From contig NZ_QXTH01000003.1 in assembly GCF_003946865.1 (NCBI RefSeq), forward strand, positions 358,700 to 422,699: 64,000 nucleotides of DNA. Reading direction: 5' to 3'. The DNA is from Antribacter gilvus. Its GTDB lineage: Bacteria > Actinomycetota > Actinomycetes > Actinomycetales > Cellulomonadaceae. The stretch's first letter is position 1, and every line of letters starts with the position of its first letter. Positions 38,777 through 46,406 of this stretch are shown piece after piece. The notes beneath the pieces were generated by a model. The model saw nothing but the letters and a program-made list of their open reading frames with translations. It did not search any database and was not told the origin of the DNA. A program made the translations under genes and the position numbers.

Positions 38777-39616
38777 TCAGACCCCTTCGTGGCGGTAGAG
38801 CGGCGTGACACGCTCACAGTTCGTGATCTTGCGGTCACCCTCCGGCTCGAACCTGCACCGAAGCACTGTGGAGAACCGGCGAGTCTTGAGTTCCTTGTGC
38901 AGCTCCTTCAGGTTGTCCGCGACGTACTCAGCGGCGCTGAGGGTCCCCTGAGCGTGGATGCCCGCTATGTAGAGGAACGTGCCCTTGCCGTCCGGTCGCG
39001 GGAGCCGGCCGATGTAGGCGTAGTCCGCCGCCTCGCCACGGTCGCGCGGTGATCGGTACTCCGTTCCGGTCGTGCGGTCCACGATGTACCAGCCGTTCTC
39101 GTCGTTCGTGAACGACAGGTGCGTGTCCGCGCCCATGACCTGTCCGATGAAGGGCAGCAGCCTTGGGCTGGTGAGGACGATGAGGTTCGGCCTGTTCAGG
39201 TCGACCATTCCGGGCGGCGGGATGAGCTCGCGGTCAGCATCGAGCCCTGCCGCCTTGGCCGCCGCCGCAAGAGCCTCGTACGCGCCCAGGGCCTCGGCCG
39301 AGAGCATGTTGCTGGGATCGCTCCGTCCGACCTCCGGCTTGACGCCGATGGCGATCGTCAGATTGCCCGTGCCGAAGAACGCGCGCTCAGGGCGCGACCC
39401 GGACGACAGCATCATCGACACGCGAGACCGCGAGATGCCCAGGAGTTCAGCGAGCTGGGCCTGAGTCTTGCCGCCGTTCAGGAGTTCGATGAGCGCTTCG
39501 CGCCGAAGCCGCGAGAGCTCCAGCGCCGTGGCTTGGGTTTCGTCGATGAGGACCCCGAGCGCCTTGGCGCGCTCCTCAGGGTCGCTGATCTTGGCGACGT
39601 GCGAGATGTCGAGCAT
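38777..39616 (-). CDS. HTH regulator with unrecognised C-terminal sensor-like domain
   Basis: 279 residues. A helical N-terminus leads into a helix-turn-helix (GKTQAQLAELLGISRSRVSMML, about 49-70). The remaining 200 residues form an alpha/beta domain with RPNLIVLTSPRLLPFIGQVMGAD, GWYIVDRTTGTEYRSPRD, YAYIGRLPRPDGKGTFLYIAGIHAQG and KTRRFSTVLRCRF. I do not recognise this domain with certainty; it looks like a ligand- or nucleotide-binding sensor. Four TGTCAACGGG-type repeats upstream are probable binding sites. AGGGAGAG precedes ATG 39616. Co-transcribed with the PP2C gene. Confidence 0.6.
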   Translation of the reverse strand: MLDISHVAKISDPEERAKALGVLIDETQATALELSRLRREALIELLNGGKTQAQLAELLGISRSRVSMMLSSGSRPERAFFGTGNLTIAIGVKPEVGRSDPSNMLSAEALGAYEALAAAAKAAGLDADRELIPPPGMVDLNRPNLIVLTSPRLLPFIGQVMGADTHLSFTNDENGWYIVDRTTGTEYRSPRDRGEAADYAYIGRLPRPDGKGTFLYIAGIHAQGTLSAAEYVADNLKELHKELKTRRFSTVLRCRFEPEGDRKITNCERVTPLYRHEGV

Positions 39617-39631
39617 TGATGTCTCTCCCTT

Positions 39632-39794
39632 GTGTCAACGGGTGTTCCTCACGGTACTCGTGTCAACGGGGGATGGACAGACATCGTGCCAGCGATACCC
39701 ATGAACATCTTCTGTTCATAGGGGTTGACAGCCGGACTCGGCCATGGTGTCGTAGGTCATACCCGCGAACCGGAGGTGTTCACGGGGGTTGACA
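39632..39794. promoter_or_regulatory. Divergent regulatory region with four TGTCAAC repeats
   Basis: TGTCAACGGG occurs at 39633-39642 and 39661-39670. Its inverted form GGGGTTGACA occurs at 39721-39730 and 39785-39794, the last inside GGTTGACACAACC. Between them TGAACA/TGTTCA form a six-base dyad with a five-base spacer (39702-39718). The TTGACA parts could also serve as -35 elements for both directions. The spacer separates the HTH/PP2C operon from the rightward transfer module, so a switch between the two is plausible. Confidence 0.65.
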
Positions 39795-39810
39795 CAACCT
39801 GGAGGGTTCG

Positions 39811-40113
39811 ATGAAGAGCTACACCGCCTGTCAGGCGATCGAGGGCGCTGAGCCCTCGTTCGCCGATCTGGCCGCAATCGCCGATGAGTGGCCGGTGATC
39901 GCCGCTGAGCTCGCCGTTGTCGAGGCGGAGTGCCGTCTGGCGGAGTCGCCGGACGAGCTCGCTGTCAGGGCGCACCGCCGCGCGGTGTCTGCCCTGGACC
40001 TCGTTACCCGCCGTGTGGCCCCGAGCGCCACGCGTGTGACCGTCCGCCGCCTGGCGGGCACCCGTTCCCGTTCCCTGGCCGTCGTCGCCACGGCGCCGGT
40101 CGCTGCTGCCTGA
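39811..40113 (+). CDS. DUF6284-like small protein
   Basis: 100 residues. The helical stretch EPSFADLAAIADEWPVIAAELAVVEAECRLAESPDELAVRAHRRAVSALDL resembles DUF6284 proteins found beside transfer genes of actinobacterial integrative elements. The C-terminus is basic. CTGGAGGG precedes ATG 39811. It is the first gene of the rightward module. Function is unknown. Confidence 0.6.
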   Translation: MKSYTACQAIEGAEPSFADLAAIADEWPVIAAELAVVEAECRLAESPDELAVRAHRRAVSALDLVTRRVAPSATRVTVRRLAGTRSRSLAVVATAPVAAA

Positions 40114-40125
40114 AGGAGTTCCGTC

Positions 40126-40332
40126 ATGGTCACGATGTCTCTGTTCTTCGTCCTGCTGGTCGCCGTCGTCGTCGGTGTCTGGCTCAAGAAGCTCGACAAC
40201 ATGTCCCTCGTCCTGGGGATCCTGTTCGGGCTGTCCCTGGCCTCGACGACGTTCGGTGCCCCGGTCCTGGACGCGTTCCAGCAGCTCCTCAACGGTCTCG
40301 TGTCTGGCGTCGCGTCGGTGGCGGGTGCCTGA
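40126..40332 (+). CDS. Small two-helix membrane protein
   Basis: 68 residues with two hydrophobic segments (SLFFVLLVAVVVGVWL and MSLVLGILFGLSLASTTFG). AAGGAG precedes ATG 40126. The stop overlaps the next start (TGATG). Such small membrane proteins commonly accompany TraB-type spreading genes; the role is inferred from context only. Confidence 0.6.
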   Translation: MVTMSLFFVLLVAVVVGVWLKKLDNMSLVLGILFGLSLASTTFGAPVLDAFQQLLNGLVSGVASVAGA

Positions 40333-40721
40333 TGGGCTCGCCGATCTTCGACCACGCCGCCCGGCAGTGGGTCGAGATGCGCCAGGAGTTCGACCTCGTG
40401 GTGCAGGCCGCCTACGAGGCCGCCGAAACCTCCACCCGCACGGTCCTGCTGAACCGGCGCGGCCTGGCCGCCGGCATCGACCCCTTCACCCTCATCACCG
40501 GCCCGTACTCGCGTGTCGAGGCGTACGCCTCGCACGAGCTGGTCGAGCACTTCGAGCGTGTGGGCCGCCCGTCCCTGGAGCGGTTCGAGCGCGAGTGGCT
40601 GGCCGCCCGCACCGAGTGGGACGCCGCCCCGATCGACGTCCCGGCCGCCTGGCTCGCCGAGTGGGAGACCAAGGCCGGCACGACCACGACCGACGACGAG
40701 AGCACCGGGAGGGCTGCCTGA
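40332..40721 (+). CDS. Hypothetical protein of the transfer module
   Basis: 129 residues, largely helical and acidic, with no recognised motif (FDHAARQWVEMRQEFDLVVQAAYEAAE at the start). It is overlapped by both neighbours (TGATG at each end), so it is translated together with the translocase that follows. Confidence 0.6.
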   Translation: MGSPIFDHAARQWVEMRQEFDLVVQAAYEAAETSTRTVLLNRRGLAAGIDPFTLITGPYSRVEAYASHELVEHFERVGRPSLERFEREWLAARTEWDAAPIDVPAAWLAEWETKAGTTTTDDESTGRAA

Positions 40722-42937
40722 TGATGCCGAACGATGACGAGCTGCGGGAGATGGTCTACGGCACCGACGACGAGCCCGGCCGCGAGGTCGAGGCCCGGTC
40801 GTCGGGTGTGGTGGACCTGTCCGAGGCGCGTCGTGCTCGCGGGCTGGACCAGGGCAACGCTCTGGTCCAGCCCGAGGGTGACGCCCTCGACGGTGAGGTC
40901 ATCGACCCCGCCCCGGTGGTCGAGGAGGCGCCCGTGCGGGCGCCTCGGGTGATCGAGGTCCGCGACCCGGACGCCCCGCGCCAGGTGATCCCCGCCTGGC
41001 TCCGCTCCCGTGACGAGCTGGTCACGACGTGCGGGCACTACGCGGCCCGGTTCGGGCACACGCTCGCGTTCCACACCGTCCGCCTGCCCCTATACGGGCT
41101 GCGCCTGGCCGCGCGTTCCCCCATCGGTGCCGGCCGCCTGGTCGCCGTCGCGTGGAGGTGGGTCGCCGACTCCGACAGCGTCGAGGTCCGCCGCTCCCTG
41201 CTGGCCACAGCCTCGACCCCGGACGTGTACCTGCGGCTGGTCAAGGACCGCCGCGCCCTGGTCCGCCGCCGTGGCGCCGTCGTCGTCGCCGGGGCGGGCG
41301 GCGCTGGGCTCGCCGGGACCGCCGTGCTGTCCTCGGCGCCCGAGCTCTTGCAGGCCGGCGCCGTCGTCGCAGTCGTGACCGCGCTCGGGCTGCTGGGACG
41401 CAAGGCGGACGCTCGGATCACGGACAACTCCGCCGTGTCCGCTCAGGTCCCGGTGCTGGACCAGGGGCTCATCCGTGAGGCCCTGTCCGTCCTCGGGGTC
41501 GGGTCGCTGTCCTCGGTGGGCAAGGACCCGAACGCCATCCGGTTCGTGACCCCCATCGTGCGCGACGGGGCCGGCTACCGGGCCGACATCGACCTCCCGC
41601 CGGGTGCGACCGCCACCCAGGTGATGGAGAAGCGGTCCCAGCTCGCCTCCGCCCTGCGCCGCCCGCTCGGGTGCGTGTGGGTCACCGGCGACCCCGACGT
41701 GCACGAGGGCCGTCTCATCCTGTACGTGGCCGACCGGCCGCTGTCGCAGTCCAAGCCCACCGCCTGGCCCCTGGCGACCAAGGGCACCGCGAACCTGTTC
41801 GACCCGATCCCCCTCGGCGTGGACCCGCGCGGGCGCCTGGTGGAGACCACGCTGATGTTCTCCGCCGGGATCATCGGCGCCATCCCCCGCATGGGCAAGA
41901 CCTTCACCCTGCGGCTGCTGCTGCTGGCCGCCGCCCTGGACCCCCGCGCCGAGCTGCACATCCACGACCTCAAGGGCGGCGCCGACCTCGCACCGCTGGG
42001 GAAGGTCGCGCACTACTACCGGTCCGGGGACGACCCCGCCGACATCGCCGCCCTGCTCGCGGACCTCAAGGCCATGCGGAAGGAGGTAGGCCGCCGCGCC
42101 CGTCTGATCCGCACCGACCTCGCCGGCGACCCCCGCTGCGCCGAGGGCAAGGTGACCGACGAGCTCGCCTCGATCAAGTCCCTGGGCCTGCACCCCATCC
42201 TCGCCGCGTACGACGAGACACAGGTTCTGTTCGAGCACCCCGACCACGGCAAGGAAGCCCGCGCCATCGTCGAGGACCTCGTCCGCCGGGGCCCGTTCGT
42301 CGGGATCATGGTCTGGCTCGCCACCCAGCGCCCCGACGACAAGTCCATCCCCAAGTCCGTGTCCTCCAACGCCGGCCTCCGCCTCGCGCTCAAGGTCATG
42401 GACGCCGGGGTCAACAACATGATCCTCGGACCCGGGATGTACGGGTCCGGGTACTCCGCCACCACGTTCTCCCGCAAGGACCGCGGCGTCGCCTACCTTG
42501 CCGGCGAGGGCGACGACCCCGTCATCGTCCGCACCGCCTACATCGACGGACCGACCGCCGAGACCATCGCCGACCGTGCCCGCGCCGTGCGCCAGGCCAA
42601 GGGCTACCTGACCGGCATGGCCGCAGGGGAAGACCCCGCCGACACGGACCAGTCCACGATCCTGGACCACCTGCTCGCGGTGTGGCCTGCCGAGGACCCC
42701 GAGTGGCCCAACGGGAAGGTCTGGGCCGAGGAGTTGGCCGCCCGCCTGGCCGCGTCCAAGCCAGCGCTCTACGAGGGCTGGGACGCCGCCCAGGTCAACG
42801 CCGCTGCCAAGCGCCACGGCATCTCCGCCAAGTCCGTCAAGCACGGCACCGGAGCGAACAACGTCCGGCGCGGCCTGGTCCGCGCGGACGTCGTCGCCGC
42901 CCTGGGCGAGACCACCGACCTCACCGAGGAGGACTGA
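40721..42937 (+). CDS. FtsK/SpoIIIE-family translocase, TraB-type conjugation protein
   Basis: 738 residues. A hydrophilic N-terminus (1-90) precedes membrane segments (AVVVAGAGGAGLAGTAVL, AGAVVAVVTALGLLG). The FtsK ATPase follows, with Walker A GAIPRMGKTFTLRLLLL (about residue 385), HIHDLKGGADL, and Walker B HPILAAYDETQVLF, then WLATQRPDDKSIPKSVSSNAGLR. A C-terminal winged-helix-like tail (SAKSVKHGTGANNVRRGLVRADVVAAL) may recognise transfer-site DNA. This is the core conjugation protein of relaxase-free actinobacterial elements, pumping double-stranded DNA. ATG 40721 or 40724. Confidence 0.88.
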   Translation: MMPNDDELREMVYGTDDEPGREVEARSSGVVDLSEARRARGLDQGNALVQPEGDALDGEVIDPAPVVEEAPVRAPRVIEVRDPDAPRQVIPAWLRSRDELVTTCGHYAARFGHTLAFHTVRLPLYGLRLAARSPIGAGRLVAVAWRWVADSDSVEVRRSLLATASTPDVYLRLVKDRRALVRRRGAVVVAGAGGAGLAGTAVLSSAPELLQAGAVVAVVTALGLLGRKADARITDNSAVSAQVPVLDQGLIREALSVLGVGSLSSVGKDPNAIRFVTPIVRDGAGYRADIDLPPGATATQVMEKRSQLASALRRPLGCVWVTGDPDVHEGRLILYVADRPLSQSKPTAWPLATKGTANLFDPIPLGVDPRGRLVETTLMFSAGIIGAIPRMGKTFTLRLLLLAAALDPRAELHIHDLKGGADLAPLGKVAHYYRSGDDPADIAALLADLKAMRKEVGRRARLIRTDLAGDPRCAEGKVTDELASIKSLGLHPILAAYDETQVLFEHPDHGKEARAIVEDLVRRGPFVGIMVWLATQRPDDKSIPKSVSSNAGLRLALKVMDAGVNNMILGPGMYGSGYSATTFSRKDRGVAYLAGEGDDPVIVRTAYIDGPTAETIADRARAVRQAKGYLTGMAAGEDPADTDQSTILDHLLAVWPAEDPEWPNGKVWAEELAARLAASKPALYEGWDAAQVNAAAKRHGISAKSVKHGTGANNVRRGLVRADVVAALGETTDLTEED

Positions 42938-42940
42938 CCC

Positions 42941-44020
42941 ATGGACCACACCACCACCACGACGCCGGGCGGGTCGCGCCGCCTGGTCCTGACCCTCGCC
43001 GTGGCTGTCGCGCTGCTGTGCACGGGCGTGGCCTATGAGGGCATGTACGGCTTCGGCCGCGACATGCTCGACTGGGACCTCGGTGTTGCTCTCGCGTTCG
43101 CCGGGATCTTCGAGCTCGCCCAGCTCACCGTCGCGCTGCTCGCCCGTGAGGCGATCAAGGACGGCCGCCCGGCGGGGACGCTGCTCACGATCACGTGGAT
43201 GCTCGCCGCCGCCTCCGGGCTGCTGGCCGCGTGGCACGAGCTCGCGGCCGGCCACGGGCTCGGTGCGGCCCTGTTCCGCATCGCCGCCCCGGTCCTGGCC
43301 GCCGGGCTGTGGCACCTGGTCCTGCTCGGTGACCAGCACCTGGCGACCGGGCGGACCTGGTCCCAGATCCGGCAGACCGCCCGCATGCACGCCCTGTTCC
43401 TGACCGTCGAGGACGCCGCCCGCGCCTACGCCGCCGGGACGGACACCCCCGCCGCACGACGGGCCATCGCCCGCGCCGAGGCCAAGCGCCGCCGTGCCCG
43501 CGCCATCGCCCTCAAGACGGTTCCGCCGCACGAGGTCGCCGCCGAGGTGTCCGCCTGGCTCCAGTCGCTGTCCGCCGTGGGGGACGCGGTCGCGGACGTG
43601 GCCCGGATGCACATCGAGACCAACAACCGCGTCGCGGGCATCGCTCACACCCCCGCCCTGTCCGCCCTGTCCGGTACCGAGTACGAGGACCGGGCCGCCG
43701 AGGCTGTCCGCGCCGAACTCGCGGACATGGCCCGGACGGACAGTACCCGCGAGCCCGTGTCCGCCGTGTCCGCCGCCGGACAGGACCGGCCACGTGTCCG
43801 GACCGCTGTCCGGCGGACTGTCCGCCCGGCTGGTCCGGCGACCGGTGACCGGTCCGCCCGTCTGGCCGTCGTGTCCGCGCTGCTGTCCGAGCGTCCGGAC
43901 GCGGACAGCGCGGACGCCCTCGCGGCACTCACGGCCGCCGGTCACGAGGTCACCGACCGCACCGCCCGCCGCGACCTGGAGACCGTCCGCGCCGCGCACG
44001 TCGAGGAGGTCAACGCATGA
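42941..44020 (+). CDS. DUF2637-like membrane protein with C-terminal cytoplasmic domain
   Basis: 359 residues. Four membrane helices lie in the first 135 residues (LVLTLAVAVALLCTGVA, LGVALAFAGIFELAQLTVALLA, LLTITWMLAAASGLLAAW, LFRIAAPVLAAGLWHLVLL), the pattern of DUF2637 proteins of plasmid transfer regions. The rest is cytoplasmic, Ala/Arg-rich, and ends in a helix-turn-helix-like ADALAALTAAGHEVTDRTARRDLETVRA. ATG 42941 is three bases after the translocase stop. It may act with TraB at the membrane. Confidence 0.7.
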   Translation: MDHTTTTTPGGSRRLVLTLAVAVALLCTGVAYEGMYGFGRDMLDWDLGVALAFAGIFELAQLTVALLAREAIKDGRPAGTLLTITWMLAAASGLLAAWHELAAGHGLGAALFRIAAPVLAAGLWHLVLLGDQHLATGRTWSQIRQTARMHALFLTVEDAARAYAAGTDTPAARRAIARAEAKRRRARAIALKTVPPHEVAAEVSAWLQSLSAVGDAVADVARMHIETNNRVAGIAHTPALSALSGTEYEDRAAEAVRAELADMARTDSTREPVSAVSAAGQDRPRVRTAVRRTVRPAGPATGDRSARLAVVSALLSERPDADSADALAALTAAGHEVTDRTARRDLETVRAAHVEEVNA

Positions 44021-44283
44021 ACGCCGCCCCCGTCTGGTCCTGGGCCGACCTGTACGCCGTGACCGAGCGGCTGCCGCGCGACCTGGAGGCCATGCGCACC
44101 GCCGCCACCCTGGACGAGCTCAACGCCCGCACCGCCGCCCTCCTGCTCGACGCGGCCGCCGCCCTGGCGAACCAGACCCCGAACCTCGCGCACCGCATCG
44201 TGCGGCACGCCGCCATCACCTACACCGGCTGGACCGACCAGGCCCGCCAGCACGAGGACCCCGACGACGACGCCGACAGGTAG
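44017..44283 (+). CDS. Hypothetical small protein
   Basis: 88 residues, helical and acidic at the C-terminus (HEDPDDDADR), with no known motif. It overlaps the preceding stop by four bases (ATGA). It is the last gene before a repeat-rich gap. Confidence 0.55.
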   Translation: MNAAPVWSWADLYAVTERLPRDLEAMRTAATLDELNARTAALLLDAAAALANQTPNLAHRIVRHAAITYTGWTDQARQHEDPDDDADR

Positions 44284-44291
44284 CAGAGGAC

Positions 44292-44436
44292 CCGCTACCG
44301 GTAGCGGCCCCGCTACCGGCGCAAACCGCATGATCTCGCGGAAGTAGCGCGGTAGCAGCCCACCGCGCACCACCCCGAAACACCCTCCATCCCGCCCCGC
44401 AAGGGGTCCGGGTCGCGCTACCGCTACCCGGACCCC
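44292..44436. repeat. GCTACC repeat and hairpin region upstream of the primase-polymerase
   Basis: CCGCTACCGGTAGCGG (44292-44307) is a perfect 16-bp palindrome. Further GCTACC or GGTAGC copies lie at about 44312, 44350, 44418 and 44424. GGGGTCCGGGT (44403-44413) pairs with ACCCGGACCCC (44426-44436) around a loop that itself contains GCTACCGCT. This 207-bp non-coding gap could be an origin, a transfer site or an operator for the replication genes. Confidence 0.55.
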
Positions 44437-44490
44437 CTGCGCCAGCCATGCCCAAAACAGGGCTGGACCAGCACGGAAGGACTCACCGAC

Positions 44491-45489
44491 ATGACCGCCA
44501 CGAACGCCGCGAACGCCGCCGGCCAGGTGCCGAACGGTGCGCTGCTCGCCTCCGCCCTGGAGTACGCCGCCCGAGGCTGGGCCGTGTTCCCCCTGATCCC
44601 CGGCGGGAAGCGTCCCGCCGCCCCGCGTCACCCCGCTCACGAGTGCGACCGCCGTACCGACTTCTGGTGCCGCAACGGGCACACCGGCTGGCAGGAGCGC
44701 GCCACGACCGACCCCGGGCGGATCACGCGTGCCTGGTCCAGCCGTCCCTACGGCCTGGGCATCGCGACCGGTCCGTCCGGGCTGCTCGTCATCGACACCG
44801 ACGCCCCCAAGCCCGGCGCCCGCACCCCCGCCGAGTGGCAGGGCCGCGCCACGTCGGGCGAGGAGGTGCTGTCCGCGCTCGTGGCCGACCACGAACCGCT
44901 TCCGGACACGTGGACCGTGCGGACCCCTTCCGGCGGCACCCACCGCTACTACCTCCGCCCGGACGGCGTCGAGCTGGGCAACACCGCCGGGCGCCTGGGC
45001 TGGCTGATCGACACCCGCGCCGCCGGCGGGTACGTCGTCGCCCCGCCGACCCGGACCAACACCGGCCTGTACGAGGTCACCAGCTACGCCGCCCCGGCGC
45101 CGCTGCCCGCCTGGGTCGCCGACCTGCTCACCGGACCGGCCGCCCCGCCGCCCGGCACCCCGCGCACCGTGACACCGGACCTGGACCGGGTGACCGGGTA
45201 CGTCCGGGCCGCCGTCGAGGGCGAGACCACCCGCGTCCGGCAGGCGACCGAGGGCACCCGCAACCACGCCCTGTTCATCGCCGCCGTGGCCCTCGGACAG
45301 CTCGTTGCCGGCGGCGCCCTAACCGAGACCACCGCCACCGCGCTGCTGCTGGACGCCGCCGCCGGGCATGTCGCCGCCCGCGCGTTCACCGACGCCGAGG
45401 CGCTGGCAACCGTCCGCTCCGGGATGCGCCGCGGCGCGAACAACCCCCGCACCATCACGCCCCGCCCAGCCCACCACCGCGCCGCCTGA
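44491..45489 (+). CDS. Bifunctional primase-polymerase (Prim-Pol) N-terminal domain protein
   Basis: 332 residues. The Prim-Pol pattern is clear: ALEYAARGWAVFPLIPGGKRPA, GLGIATGPSGLLVIDTDAP (metal-binding Asp pair), TPSGGTHRYYLRP and DTRAAGGYVVAPPT. A helical C-terminal part (GTRNHALFIAAVALGQLV) resembles primase C-terminal domains. No helicase motif is fused; the ATPase at 46403 may supply it. Proteins of this family initiate replication of a class of actinobacterial integrative elements. Confidence 0.87.
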   Translation: MTATNAANAAGQVPNGALLASALEYAARGWAVFPLIPGGKRPAAPRHPAHECDRRTDFWCRNGHTGWQERATTDPGRITRAWSSRPYGLGIATGPSGLLVIDTDAPKPGARTPAEWQGRATSGEEVLSALVADHEPLPDTWTVRTPSGGTHRYYLRPDGVELGNTAGRLGWLIDTRAAGGYVVAPPTRTNTGLYEVTSYAAPAPLPAWVADLLTGPAAPPPGTPRTVTPDLDRVTGYVRAAVEGETTRVRQATEGTRNHALFIAAVALGQLVAGGALTETTATALLLDAAAGHVAARAFTDAEALATVRSGMRRGANNPRTITPRPAHHRAA

Positions 45490-45504
45490 AACGGAGCCCA
45501 CGCC

Positions 45505-45843
45505 ATGAGCCTGACCACGACCGCGCGGCGCATCCTCGCCGCCCTCACCACACCCCGCCCCGCTCCCGCTCCCGTGCCGGCCGTCGAGGCGTGCGCCGTG
45601 CGGCTCATGGTCTGGGACGTGTGGGACGAGCACCTCGAGGACGGGATCTTCCACCTCGACCCGCCCTGCGGAGCACCCGCCATGGCCACCGTGCACGCCT
45701 ACTGCCCCGAGTGCGGCGCCGCCACCGCCGAGCCCGCGTGCGCCGAGTGCGCCGGCCACGGCGCCACCGCCCCGCTCAACTTCGACGCCACCTGCCCGAG
45801 CTGCGCCCACCCCGCCGCGCACTACGCCATCCGCCCGCTGTGA
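45505..45843 (+). CDS. Zinc-ribbon protein
   Basis: 112 residues. Three Cys pairs are visible: YCPECGAA, ACAECAGH and TCPSCAHP, giving at least one zinc ribbon. The N-terminus is Pro-rich. It is located within the replication block. Function is unknown. Confidence 0.6.
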   Translation: MSLTTTARRILAALTTPRPAPAPVPAVEACAVRLMVWDVWDEHLEDGIFHLDPPCGAPAMATVHAYCPECGAATAEPACAECAGHGATAPLNFDATCPSCAHPAAHYAIRPL

Positions 45844-45863
45844 CCGACCCGAGGGAGACCGCC

Positions 45864-46406
45864 ATGACCACCACGCCCACCACCGCCAGCACGCAGGCCG
45901 GCGCGCCGGAGCTGCCGCCCACCGACCCCTACCAGGCCGCCGACTGGCTCGTGAACCGTCACGAGTGGGCGCGCCAGCTCGTGGCCCGCGTGATCCCCGG
46001 CGGGACCACCGACCCCGACTGGCTCGACCACTACGCCCACGCGTTCGCCGCCTACGAGGACCACGCCACCGCGTGGAAGACCTACCGCGCCACGCACTGG
46101 ATCTCCGACTACGCCACCGACACCGAGTACGACGCCTGGCAGGCCGCCGGCCCCCAGGCACCACCCGCCGCCGCAAGCCTCGGTGCCATGTCCTCGGGTG
46201 AGGCGCGCATGTGCCGCCTGATCGCCACCCTGCACCCCGCCCAGCGCGTGGCCTGGAGCCTGGCGGACGTCGACTTCGACGCCCGAGGCATCGCGTTCTT
46301 CGCCGACCTGGCCGCCGTGGCCATGCGCCCCTACACCCACTGCTACCCCGTCGCCGCCCGAGCCGTCATCGCCCTGGCCACCACCACCGAGGAGATGAAC
46401 CGATGA
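45864..46406 (+). CDS. Hypothetical protein of the replication module
   Basis: 180 residues, no recognised domain. It is rich in Trp and Tyr (DWLVNRHEWARQLV, AWKTYRATHWISDYATDTEYDAWQ) and helical. GAGGGAGA precedes ATG 45864. The stop overlaps the ATPase start by four bases (ATGA), indicating coupled translation. Confidence 0.55.
   Translation: MTTTPTTASTQAGAPELPPTDPYQAADWLVNRHEWARQLVARVIPGGTTDPDWLDHYAHAFAAYEDHATAWKTYRATHWISDYATDTEYDAWQAAGPQAPPAAASLGAMSSGEARMCRLIATLHPAQRVAWSLADVDFDARGIAFFADLAAVAMRPYTHCYPVAARAVIALATTTEEMNR

Noticed and set aside
41090..43999. Long minus-strand frame opposite the TraB-type translocase and the DUF2637-like gene
   Set aside because: It is a Gly/Val-rich shadow of codon-biased genes on the plus strand, with no start signal or family motif.
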